Shown piece by piece: positions 33,962 to 41,563 of a stretch of 64,000 nucleotides of DNA. The notes beneath the pieces were generated by a model. The model was not told where the DNA came from, searched no databases, and was given only the letters and a program-made list of their open reading frames with translations. The translations under genes and the position numbers were made by a program. The first letter of the stretch is position 1, and each line of letters begins with the position of its first letter. Source of the DNA: Peribacillus muralis (lineage in GTDB: Bacteria > Bacillota > Bacilli > Bacillales > DSM-1321); contig NZ_LMBV01000002.1 in NCBI RefSeq assembly GCF_001439925.1, forward strand, positions 311,405 through 375,404, written 5' to 3'.

Positions 33962-35056
33962 ATGAATGATGATCAATATTATATGAAGCTGGCCCTGGAT
34001 ATGGCAGCCAGTGCTAAAGGAAAGACGAACCCGAATCCAGTGGTGGGGGCAGTCATCGTCAAGGACGGTGTGATAGCTGGGACAGGAATTCACCGTAAGG
34101 CGGGTGAACCGCATGCTGAAGTCCATGCATTCAAAATGGCAGGTGAATATGCAGCGGGTGCAACGCTTTACGTGACGCTGGAGCCGTGTTCTCATTATGG
34201 AAAAACCCCTCCTTGTGCAAATTTAGTAAAAGAATCAGGCGTCCATCGTGTTGTCGTGGCTACTCAAGATCCAAACCCGGAAGTCGCGGGAAGAGGAATC
34301 GCAATCTTAAAGGATGCAGGCATTGAAGTGGAAGTTGGCGTTTTGGAAAAAGAAGCGCAACGTTTGAATGAACGCTTCATTCACAATATGACGAAAAATC
34401 GTCCATTCGTCATCTCGAAGCTTGCGATGACGCTCGATGGAAAACTTGCTACACATACGGGCCATTCGAAATGGATAACTGGAGAAGAATCACGTCATTC
34501 CGTACATTTGCTGCGTAACGAGGTTGATGCGATTCTCGTCGGCATCGGGACGGTATTGGCCGATGATCCATCACTAACGACAAGACTTCCGGAAGGCGGA
34601 GGCAAAAATCCGGTCCGGATCATCTTGGATAGTGAACTGCGTGTTCCTTTGGAGGCCAATGTTGTGGAAGCAACAGAAGCGAAAACGATAATCGTCACAC
34701 AGGAACATGCTTCCAAGGATAAAGTGGACCTTCTAAGCAAAAAAGGGATCGAATTCATTTTTGTCCAAAAACATGATGACGGTCTGGATTTACGTGCATT
34801 GATGGAGGAGCTGTATAAAAAGGGAATTACGGATGTCTTGCTAGAGGGTGGAAGTGAAGTCAATGCCTCTTTCCTAAGAGCAGGGCTCATCGATAAATTC
34901 TTGATTTACGTAGCTCCTAAACTATTGGGCGGGAGAAATTCGCTAACGCCATTTACTGGACTTGATGTGGATACGATGGATGAAGCGCTGGATGTAGCCT
35001 TCTCAAACGTGGATACGTTTGGAGAAGACATCCGCATCACCGCATACCCGAAATGA
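33962..35056 (+). CDS. ribD: Bifunctional pyrimidine deaminase/reductase RibD
   Basis: RibD deaminates the RibA product and reduces its ribosyl chain to ribityl. The 364-residue protein has the cytidine-deaminase zinc site H51-A-E53 with C76 and C85 (EPCSHYGKTPPC). The reductase domain follows from about residue 145, with FVISKLAMTLDGKLAT, ITGEESRHSVHLLRNEVDAILVGIGTVLADDPSLTTR and LLEGGSEVNASFL. Both domains look intact. The gene starts 15 bases after ribA with its own AAGGAGAG site. It is probably a second copy beside a normal rib operon elsewhere, which cannot be seen here. Confidence 0.93.
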   Translation: MNDDQYYMKLALDMAASAKGKTNPNPVVGAVIVKDGVIAGTGIHRKAGEPHAEVHAFKMAGEYAAGATLYVTLEPCSHYGKTPPCANLVKESGVHRVVVATQDPNPEVAGRGIAILKDAGIEVEVGVLEKEAQRLNERFIHNMTKNRPFVISKLAMTLDGKLATHTGHSKWITGEESRHSVHLLRNEVDAILVGIGTVLADDPSLTTRLPEGGGKNPVRIILDSELRVPLEANVVEATEAKTIIVTQEHASKDKVDLLSKKGIEFIFVQKHDDGLDLRALMEELYKKGITDVLLEGGSEVNASFLRAGLIDKFLIYVAPKLLGGRNSLTPFTGLDVDTMDEALDVAFSNVDTFGEDIRITAYPK

Positions 35057-35079
35057 TAATAAACAACAGGTGAAGAAGG

Positions 35080-36174
35080 ATGCTGGTTAAAACAGATGTA
35101 TGCATAGTTGGTTCTGGGCCAGGGGGAGCGCTATTAGCCTACCTTTTGGCCAAACAGGACATATCGGTCGTCCTGCTTGAAAGGCATTCTGAAGTGGCGA
35201 GGGAATTCAGGGGAGAGTTCCTGAACGAGGAAGGCGAGGACATCCTTAATAAGCACGGTTTATTCGAGAGTGTGGAAAGGCTCGGCTTGCTAAGGATGGA
35301 CCAAGTTGAATATTGGCATGAGGGACGGCTTTTTAAACGGATCGTTCCGAAATGGCCTGTAGATCATGTTGGGATACATGTTCCTCAAAATCATTTGCTT
35401 ACCGCTATATTGGCTGAAGCAAAAAAGCTGGACTGTTTTCGATTGATGCTGAATGCCAGGGTTACGGACTTGATTCGGAATGAAACAGGTCGGTTTACCG
35501 GTGTCAAGGTCCGAAAAGATGGCAAGGGCATGATTGTTGAAAGTTCATTGATCATTGGGGCCGACGGACGATTTTCCACGGTCAGAAAAAAAGCGGAGAT
35601 ACGAGCGGTGATAAAAAATCACGGCTATGATTTATTATGGGCAAAAATCCCGGCTCCAAAAGGATGGCAGCCTTCAATCAAGATGGCATTGGTCAATGAT
35701 TCCCAAGTTGCCCTTTTCACTCAGGCAGGGGGCTCGATCCAAATTGGCTGGAATATAGAGCACGGCTCTTTTCCCCAATTACGAAAACAGCCTTTTCGGC
35801 CCTTCATCGAAAAACTGCTGCTGGCTTTTCCTGAGTTAATCAACAGCGCCAATGAAAACATCCAATCATGGAATGATTTCATATTATTGGATGTTCACAG
35901 CAGCCATTGCGAAACGTGGACCAAGGATGGAGTGGCTTTATTGGGCGATGCGGCCCACACGATGACACCTACTGGCGCGTTCGGGCTAAATTGCGCCATG
36001 AAAGATGCCGATTTATTAGCCGATCTTATCAAGGAATGCATCATGCATGAGGATACTGAATTCCATGGTCTAAAAATCGCCGAACCAAAGAGAAGGGCCG
36101 AAATAGAAAGATTGCAGGCCATTCAGGTGGACAAGGAGATATCCTTCGCATCACAGTTTGTTGCTTATGTTTGA
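35080..36174 (+). CDS. Group A FAD-dependent monooxygenase
   Basis: The 364-residue protein has the layout of PHBH/UbiH-type flavin hydroxylases: FAD-binding GSGPGGALLAYLLA at residues 11-24, the DG motif in GADGRFSTVRKKA, and the GD motif ALLGDAAHTMTPTGAFGLNCAMKDADLLADL. EFRGEFLNEEG resembles the DFRGD-type loop in hydroxylases acting on aromatic substrates. No signal or anchor segment was seen, so it should be soluble. It follows ribD after 23 bases in an operon that makes a flavin precursor. Its substrate could be a pyrimidine or ribityl compound (inference). Confidence 0.85.
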   Translation: MLVKTDVCIVGSGPGGALLAYLLAKQDISVVLLERHSEVAREFRGEFLNEEGEDILNKHGLFESVERLGLLRMDQVEYWHEGRLFKRIVPKWPVDHVGIHVPQNHLLTAILAEAKKLDCFRLMLNARVTDLIRNETGRFTGVKVRKDGKGMIVESSLIIGADGRFSTVRKKAEIRAVIKNHGYDLLWAKIPAPKGWQPSIKMALVNDSQVALFTQAGGSIQIGWNIEHGSFPQLRKQPFRPFIEKLLLAFPELINSANENIQSWNDFILLDVHSSHCETWTKDGVALLGDAAHTMTPTGAFGLNCAMKDADLLADLIKECIMHEDTEFHGLKIAEPKRRAEIERLQAIQVDKEISFASQFVAYV

Positions 36175-36189
36175 ATAGGAGTGAATGAA

Positions 36190-36753
36190 ATGAAATTCGG
36201 GTTCGATATTGATGATACCTTAATTAATTTGCGGGAATTTGCGTTCCATCTCTATAATGAAAAGCTTAATAAAAACGTAGAGATAGCGGAATTCAAAGCT
36301 TTAAAAACGATCGAGATCCATGATGTTTTTGGACTTGATAAGGAGTCTGGAGGCAAGATGTGGAATAGTCTTGCGGAGGAAGTATATTATTCATCGTGTC
36401 CTGCCTTCGAGGGGGCAGTGGAAGCGCTGCAGGAGCTTGAAAAAAACGGTCATGAGATATATTACATCACCGCCAGAAAGGCCGAGCATGGTGAACGGAC
36501 GAAAAACTGGATGATCGAGAATGGCTTTCCGGTTAAGGATGACCATTTTTTCTGCGGCATGAAGGATCATGAAAAAATCGATACGATCAATCAGCTGGAG
36601 CTGGATTATTATTTCGATGATAAACCGGCTGTCCTGGAAACCTTGGTGGATATTCCCACGAAGGTGTATGCAATCGACAATTCCTATAACAAGGAATTGG
36701 ATATGCCGAGACTTACAAGCTGGTATGAATTGAAGAAGCTGATTTCCAAATGA
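36190..36753 (+). CDS. HAD phosphatase, 5'(3')-nucleotidase-like
   Basis: The 187-residue protein is a HAD hydrolase of the 5'-nucleotidase/YqfW type. Motif I is FDIDDTLIN, motif II lies in YYITARKAEHGERTKNWM, and motif IV is YYFDDKPAVLETL. A small helical cap lies between motifs I and II. ATG 36190 has AGGAGTG upstream; GTG 36181 is part of that region. It starts 15 bases after the monooxygenase. In flavin synthesis a HAD phosphatase must dephosphorylate the RibD product, so this gene may do that within the operon (inference). Confidence 0.85.
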   Translation: MKFGFDIDDTLINLREFAFHLYNEKLNKNVEIAEFKALKTIEIHDVFGLDKESGGKMWNSLAEEVYYSSCPAFEGAVEALQELEKNGHEIYYITARKAEHGERTKNWMIENGFPVKDDHFFCGMKDHEKIDTINQLELDYYFDDKPAVLETLVDIPTKVYAIDNSYNKELDMPRLTSWYELKKLISK

Positions 36754-36765
36754 ACGAAGAGGATG

Positions 36766-36792
36766 GCCGATAATTCGAGTCATCCTTTTTAT
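36766..36792 (+). terminator. Likely terminator of the ribA operon
   Basis: AGAGGATG pairs with CATCCTTT around a 15-base loop, followed by TTTAT. The stem is short. Confidence 0.5.
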
Positions 36793-36879
36793 TTGCAGAA
36801 TTATGAATGGTGATTCATTTATGGGTCTTTTAATGATATGATTTAGCTGAAGGAAATCAAAAAAAGGTGGGGAATTGGG

Positions 36880-37272
36880 ATGGAATTCAATATGGATAAC
36901 TCGTTGATAGGCACGCTTGGAATCGAAATGAAAGAATACGGTGAGGGGAAAATCATAGCCACGATGCCAGTGGATGAACGAACGAGGCAGCCTTATGGTT
37001 TATTGCATGGGGGAGCATCCGTTGCCCTTGCGGAATCGGTAGCAAGCGCTGGGGGAATGCAGCTTGTCGATAAGACGAAGCAGGCTGTGGTCGGACTTGA
37101 AATCAATGCCAATCATGTAAGGGGAGTTCGCTCTGGTATGGTTACTGCAGAAGGGAATATAATTCACCGCGGGAGGACAACGATGGTATGGGATGTGAAG
37201 ATCCGGGATGAAGAGGATCAGCTTATCTGCATTTCCCGCTGTACATTAGCTATTATCGATTTACCGAAGTGA
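36880..37272 (+). CDS. yuxO: Hotdog-fold thioesterase YuxO
   Basis: The 130-residue protein belongs to the PaaI/4-hydroxybenzoyl-CoA thioesterase family. The catalytic block QPYGLLHGGASVALAESVASAGG contains the HGG turn and the glutamate on the hotdog helix. Close homologues include YuxO and DHNA-CoA thioesterases; a role in menaquinone synthesis is possible. In B. subtilis yuxO follows comA and precedes mrp; here it keeps the mrp side, but comQXPA is absent. GGTGGGG lies upstream of ATG 36880. Confidence 0.9.
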   Translation: MEFNMDNSLIGTLGIEMKEYGEGKIIATMPVDERTRQPYGLLHGGASVALAESVASAGGMQLVDKTKQAVVGLEINANHVRGVRSGMVTAEGNIIHRGRTTMVWDVKIRDEEDQLICISRCTLAIIDLPK

Positions 37273-37372
37273 AGAAGAAAATATTTGCTTTGAACGAACG
37301 TTAAACATACTCCGGTTGGATTCTGGGGCGATCGATTTAATGGCGCTACAATGTTTGCAAAGGAGTTTTTTC

Positions 37373-38092
37373 ATGCTTGTTGGTTCTATACAGGAAATCA
37401 CCCGATATCCGGTAAAATCATTCACGGGTGAACAAGTGCAAAAAACGCAGGTGATGGATTATGGGGTATATGGAGATCGCAGTCATGCCTTTAAGGATAA
37501 GCAGGGAAAATTCATCACGATAACCCAGGTTCCTGAAATGGTACGATATCAAGCTTTCTTTTCCGGTCCCGAAGCCTTGAACGCCTATCCTGAACTGAAG
37601 GTGAAGGCACCGAACGGAAAAGTGCTGACATGGGGCGAATCAGCCTTCCGGGAGGAGATGGACCAATTGCTGAAGCGGGAGGCCGAAGCCGTTGTTTATC
37701 CTCCTTCCCATATTCCGTTTGGGGCGATTGAGGAAGAAAATATATTGCTTGTGAGTGATGCCTCCATAGGTGAATTGACGAGGCTTTGGGGAAACGAAGT
37801 GGATGGCAGGAGGTTCAGGCATAATTTAGTGCTATCTTTAGTGAACAAAACGCCCTTTCTGGAAGAGAGTTGGTTCGGTAGTCGGATTATATTAGGCGAT
37901 GAGGTCGAATTGGAGATCAAAAGGCATTGCGAACGCTGCATGATCATAACGATAGACCCGAACGACTCCCATAGAGATCCCTCATTGTTAAAAACGGTCG
38001 TCAAGGAAAGAAACAACCACTTTGGCGTATATGCTTCTGTCTTGCGAACAGGTGAGATCCGGCTGGGCGATTCAGTATTTTTAAAGGATTAA
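37373..38092 (+). CDS. MOSC domain protein
   Basis: The 239-residue protein has the MOSC N-terminal beta-barrel (VGSIQEITRYPVKSFTGEQV) and MOSC domain (GRRFRHNLVL; RHCERCMIITIDP with the conserved cysteine pair; ASVLRTGEIRLGDSV). MOSC proteins handle molybdenum cofactor-bound sulfur; the eukaryotic mARC enzymes reduce N-hydroxylated compounds. Here the partner is unknown. ATG 37373 has AAAGGAG upstream; the frame extends to 37316 without support. It is convergent with mrpG across two terminators. Confidence 0.9.
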   Translation: MLVGSIQEITRYPVKSFTGEQVQKTQVMDYGVYGDRSHAFKDKQGKFITITQVPEMVRYQAFFSGPEALNAYPELKVKAPNGKVLTWGESAFREEMDQLLKREAEAVVYPPSHIPFGAIEEENILLVSDASIGELTRLWGNEVDGRRFRHNLVLSLVNKTPFLEESWFGSRIILGDEVELEIKRHCERCMIITIDPNDSHRDPSLLKTVVKERNNHFGVYASVLRTGEIRLGDSVFLKD

Positions 38093-38155
38093 ACGAGTGC
38101 TGAAGTAGACTGCAACTGGTGAGGCTTACGTCCATAAGTTAAAACGTAATAAAAA

Positions 38156-38195
38156 GCCATAGGCAAACTCCCATATATTCGAGTTTGCCTACGGC
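38156..38195 (-). terminator. Terminator of the mrp operon (minus strand)
   Basis: AGGCAAACTC (38161-38170) pairs perfectly with GAGTTTGCCT (38181-38190), extended by GCC/GGC. The run of Ts follows on the minus strand. It resembles the yuzB and SDR-gene hairpins. Confidence 0.85.
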
Positions 38196-38198
38196 TGA

Positions 38199-38229
38199 GG
38201 GCTGCTCCTGTATTCAGGGCAGCCCTTTT
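38199..38229 (+). terminator. Terminator after the MOSC gene
   Basis: GGGCTGC (38199-38205) pairs with GCAGCCC (38219-38225), followed by TTTT. Confidence 0.8.
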
Positions 38230-38236
38230 GCAGTGG

Positions 38237-38575
38237 TCACCGGCTTTTTTTCAAATCATCCTGGACACTTCGATCCCACATTTTCACACCTGAATGATAA
38301 GCAGAGCGATTGATCAAATGTCCAGCGACGGGACTTGTCATGAAGATAAAGATGATGGCGAGCACAATCCGGGAATCAACATGGCCATGTTGATGATAAA
38401 AGAATAACAAGGTGCCGATCAGGATGAACAGTATCCCAAGCGTCGAGCTCTTTGAGGCTGCGTGATTCCTTGTATAGACATCAGGCAAGCGGATGATGCC
38501 GAAAGCAGAGACTAAAAAGAGGAACACACCCATCAAAAGGAATAAGGAGGATAAGATTTCAACGATTGCGGTCAT
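38237..38575 (-). CDS. mrpG: Mrp Na+/H+ antiporter subunit G
   Basis: MrpG is a small membrane subunit of the seven-protein Mrp antiporter, which exchanges cytoplasmic Na+ for H+ and supports pH homeostasis and sporulation. The 112-residue product has three membrane segments and the hallmark FGIIRLPDVYTRNHAASKSSTLG. ATG 38575 overlaps the end of mrpF by 17 bases; TTG 38581 is closer to an AAAGGAG site and is possible. Last gene of the operon, followed by a hairpin terminator. Confidence 0.95.
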   Translation of the reverse strand: MTAIVEILSSLFLLMGVFLFLVSAFGIIRLPDVYTRNHAASKSSTLGILFILIGTLLFFYHQHGHVDSRIVLAIIFIFMTSPVAGHLINRSAYHSGVKMWDRSVQDDLKKSR

Positions 38576-38843
38576 CTTCAATGATCTCTCCTTTTTCAAT
38601 GAATTTGGCGAAAGCGACCGTCCCGATGAAGGATAGGATACCGAGCAGCAGAATCGCTTCCAGATAAGCGCTAGTATCCATCACAATGGAGGCAAGCGCC
38701 ACGATTGCGATCAGATTGATTCCGATTGCATCGAGTGCGACGACTCGATCAGGTACGGAGGGACCGATGATTAAACGATAGAGAAACCCAACCATGGAAA
38801 GGGATGCACCAAGCAAGGATATTTTCAGTACTAGATCGAACAT
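38559..38843 (-). CDS. mrpF: Mrp Na+/H+ antiporter subunit F
   Basis: The 94-residue subunit has three membrane segments (FDLVLKISLLGASLSMVGFLY; DAIGINLIAIVALASIV; LEAILLLGILSFIGTVAFAKF). The conserved RLIIGPSVPDRVVALD loop defines MrpF/PhaF; in B. subtilis MrpF also affects bile-salt (cholate) efflux. The start shares a base with the mrpE stop, and the end overlaps mrpG. Confidence 0.96.
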   Translation of the reverse strand: MFDLVLKISLLGASLSMVGFLYRLIIGPSVPDRVVALDAIGINLIAIVALASIVMDTSAYLEAILLLGILSFIGTVAFAKFIEKGEIIEDDRNR

Positions 38844-39319
38844 TATTTGCTCACCTCCATGATTGCCTTTTCAAATGTATGTTTAATGCTGTCTACAGCT
38901 TCGGCTTTTTCGGCGATATCCATCGCATGGATATAAAGAATCCGATTATCTGCCGATACTTCTACGACAAGCGTCCCTGGTGTCAAGGTAATTAAATTCG
39001 AGAGAATCGTTATTTCCCAATCCTTCGTCAGCACGGTTTCGAAGGCGAATATACCAGGCCGCATATCCAGCTTCGGCTTCAATACGACCTTGAGGACGCT
39101 AATGTTGGAAGAGATGAGCTCCCTTGCGAATATGAGCAGTAAGCGGATGACGGCGTTCACCCGATTCAGGTAGAAGCTGTCCTTGAAAAAATGGCGGAAG
39201 ACGAACATGATGCAAAGCCCCAATACATATCCGATGATAAACGTGCTTCCATCAAACTCATTTTTTAAAAACATCCAGGTAACTGCAAGGACCACATTCA
39301 GTAATATTTGGAATGACAT
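38843..39319 (-). CDS. mrpE: Mrp Na+/H+ antiporter subunit E
   Basis: The 158-residue subunit has two N-terminal membrane segments and a hydrophilic domain with the conserved LITLTPGTLVVEVSADNRILYIHAMD block. MrpE is needed for assembly or stability of the complex and is dispensable for some activity in B. subtilis. It begins six bases after the mrpD stop. Confidence 0.95.
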   Translation of the reverse strand: MSFQILLNVVLAVTWMFLKNEFDGSTFIIGYVLGLCIMFVFRHFFKDSFYLNRVNAVIRLLLIFARELISSNISVLKVVLKPKLDMRPGIFAFETVLTKDWEITILSNLITLTPGTLVVEVSADNRILYIHAMDIAEKAEAVDSIKHTFEKAIMEVSK

Positions 39320-39325
39320 CAGGCA

Positions 39326-40807
39326 TTACTCCTTTAAAACCGCTTTGATATAAATATCCGGATTTAATAATGTTTCGACAGCTTGAGAAATGAATGGGTA
39401 CATGAATTCCGTTGCGACTCCAAATAAGACGGAAATGGCAACGAGGATTACAGCCGGAATAAGCATCTTATTGACCGGAACGGCAGCCGAGCGATAACCA
39501 GCTTTAGGTGTGCCCCAGAAGCCATACATGAAAATCTTCATCACGGAATACAGAACCATCAAGCTTGATAGCAAGACGATGGCCATTCCAAGGAAGTTGC
39601 CTGATTCTCCGGCTCCTTGGAGAATTAGAAGCTTGCCGGCAAAGCCACTGAAAGGCGGGATTCCTGCCAAGGAAATCGCCGCTATGAAAAAGGTCCAGGC
39701 AAGGGCGGGATATTGCTTGATCAAGCCTCCCATTTGCCTTAAATCATCCGAGCCGCAAAGTTTGATCATGATCCCGATCAGAAGGAAGAGTGCAGCCTTG
39801 ATCAGCATGTCATGGATGAGATATAAAATCGAGCCTGATAATGCCTGCTCATTCATCACGGAGATGCCGAAAATGATGACACCGACAGCGATGATGATGT
39901 TGTAAATGATGATTTTCTTTATATCCCAATAGGCAATCGCCCCAATGACGCCGATGAGGATGGTCAAGAGTGCAAGCCAGGCCAGGAAGGTATGGGTGTA
40001 GCCTTGGTCATGGTAAAACATGAGCGTATAGGTACGGAAAATCGAGTAGATTCCGACCTTGGTCAGCAACGCACCGAAAAGTGCCATCACGGGTATCGGC
40101 GGAGCATAATAAGATCCAGGCAGCCATTGAAAGAGCGGGAAAATGGCTCCCTTCAAACCGAATACGATCAAGAAACCAATGGCTATTACCGAGAGGATGG
40201 CAGGCTGGTTCACCTCTGCTATCCTTTGGCTGATCTGCGCCATATTCAATGTTCCCAGCACTGAATAGAGATACGCGACCATGATGACGAAAAAGGAGGA
40301 GGAGAGCACGTTGACGATGATATACTTCAACGATTCCCTCAGCTGGATTTTCGTCCCCCCCAGTACCAGCAGCACATAAGAAGCCATCAGCATCACTTCG
40401 AAAAAGACGAAAAGATTGAAAAGGTCGCCCGTAAGGAAGGCACCATTCACACCAATCAATAAAAATTGAAAAACGGGATAATAATAGTGCCTTTCCCGTT
40501 CTATACCTATCGAGTGGAACGAGTAAAGCAATATGGCCAACCCGATGATATTCGTCGTCAGGACCAGCAGGGAGGCAAGCATGTCTGCAACAATCACGAT
40601 CCCGAAAGGTGCCTCCCAGCTGCCGACACCTAAAGTCAAAATCCCCTGGGAATGTACCGAGAATACTAGATACATGGATAGTACGATTCCAATAAGTGAA
40701 GAAAAAAGTGAAACCCATCGTTGGAGCTTGATTCTTTTGGCAATGAAAATGAGAAGGATGCCTGTGAAAAGCGGCCATAAAACAGGCAGGAAGGTTAGGT
40801 TATTCAT
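39326..40807 (-). CDS. mrpD: Mrp Na+/H+ antiporter subunit D
   Basis: The 493-residue subunit is related to the proton-pumping NuoM/NuoN subunits of complex I. About 14 membrane segments are visible, with the conserved FNLFVFFEVMLMASYVLLVLGG (functional glutamate), GLKGAIFPLFQWLPGSYYAPP (functional lysine) and LIHDMLIKAALFLLIG. It overlaps the end of mrpC by 8 bases. Confidence 0.97.
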   Translation of the reverse strand: MNNLTFLPVLWPLFTGILLIFIAKRIKLQRWVSLFSSLIGIVLSMYLVFSVHSQGILTLGVGSWEAPFGIVIVADMLASLLVLTTNIIGLAILLYSFHSIGIERERHYYYPVFQFLLIGVNGAFLTGDLFNLFVFFEVMLMASYVLLVLGGTKIQLRESLKYIIVNVLSSSFFVIMVAYLYSVLGTLNMAQISQRIAEVNQPAILSVIAIGFLIVFGLKGAIFPLFQWLPGSYYAPPIPVMALFGALLTKVGIYSIFRTYTLMFYHDQGYTHTFLAWLALLTILIGVIGAIAYWDIKKIIIYNIIIAVGVIIFGISVMNEQALSGSILYLIHDMLIKAALFLLIGIMIKLCGSDDLRQMGGLIKQYPALAWTFFIAAISLAGIPPFSGFAGKLLILQGAGESGNFLGMAIVLLSSLMVLYSVMKIFMYGFWGTPKAGYRSAAVPVNKMLIPAVILVAISVLFGVATEFMYPFISQAVETLLNPDIYIKAVLKE

Positions 40808-41141
40808 TCGTTTCCGTACCTCTCATTTCTTCCATATCATCCGTTCCGAGCTCCTGGTAGGAGCGGTAAGCGAGCACCAGCAGAAAGGACGTCACACCGA
40901 AGCTGATGACGATTGCCGTTAAGATGAGCGCTTGCGGAAGCGGATCCACATAGGATGCAGTTTCATCACTCAGCAATGGAACGGAGCCGCCTTTCAAACC
41001 GCCCATCGTCAAGATCAACAGGTGGGCGCCGTGACTGAGTAGCCCTGTACCGATTATAATTCTTAACATGCTTTTTGAAAGCATTAAGTAAGTCGCGCAC
41101 ATGAATAAAATTCCTATGACAATGGCCATTAATAGTTCCAT
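40800..41141 (-). CDS. mrpC: Mrp Na+/H+ antiporter subunit C
   Basis: The 113-residue subunit is homologous to complex I NuoK and has three membrane segments. Conserved parts are ATYLMLSKSMLRIIIGTGLLSHGAHLLIL and DPLPQALILTAIVISFGVTSF. It starts on the last base of the mrpB stop and overlaps mrpD. Confidence 0.97.
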   Translation of the reverse strand: MELLMAIVIGILFMCATYLMLSKSMLRIIIGTGLLSHGAHLLILTMGGLKGGSVPLLSDETASYVDPLPQALILTAIVISFGVTSFLLVLAYRSYQELGTDDMEEMRGTETNE

Positions 41142-41563
41142 TATTCACTCTCCCCTATCGTTTGAATAATGGTCATCGTAACACCAACAACCACAAGATA
41201 AACACCGAGATCAAAAAGCACGGCCGTATGAAGTGAGATATGCCCAAGGATAGGCAAATCGATATAACGGTAGGCATGGGTCATGAGCGGCACGCCGAAC
41301 AATAGCCCGCCTGCAACCGTTAGGCTTGATATGAGCAAGCCTGAACCGATCAATACCTTATAATCAATCGGCAGAATCGCGGTGACGGTCTTCAAATCGA
41401 AGGCGAGCAGCAGCAGCACAATCGCAGCTGAAGTCATCAAGCCTCCGACAAACCCGCCGCCTGGCGAATAATGCCCGCCTAGGAAGATGGCTACCGCAAA
41501 TAGCAGGATAACGAAAGCGGCGACCTTCGTAACCGTTTGAAGAATCAGGTCGTTTTGCTTCAT
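41141..41563 (-). CDS. mrpB: Mrp Na+/H+ antiporter subunit B
   Basis: The 140-residue membrane subunit has four hydrophobic segments and the MnhB motif FLGGHYSPGGGFVGGLMTSAAIVL. The start overlaps the mrpA stop as ATGA, indicating translational coupling. Confidence 0.97.
   Translation of the reverse strand: MKQNDLILQTVTKVAAFVILLFAVAIFLGGHYSPGGGFVGGLMTSAAIVLLLLAFDLKTVTAILPIDYKVLIGSGLLISSLTVAGGLLFGVPLMTHAYRYIDLPILGHISLHTAVLFDLGVYLVVVGVTMTIIQTIGESE

Noticed and set aside
33197-36753. Toxoflavin-type biosynthetic cluster
   Set aside because: RibA- and RibD-like genes fit, but no methyltransferase or other tox genes are present, so the product cannot be named.
36754-37372. comQXPA quorum-sensing locus expected next to yuxO
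   Set aside because: None of these genes can be read in the window; yuxO is preceded by the HAD phosphatase gene instead.
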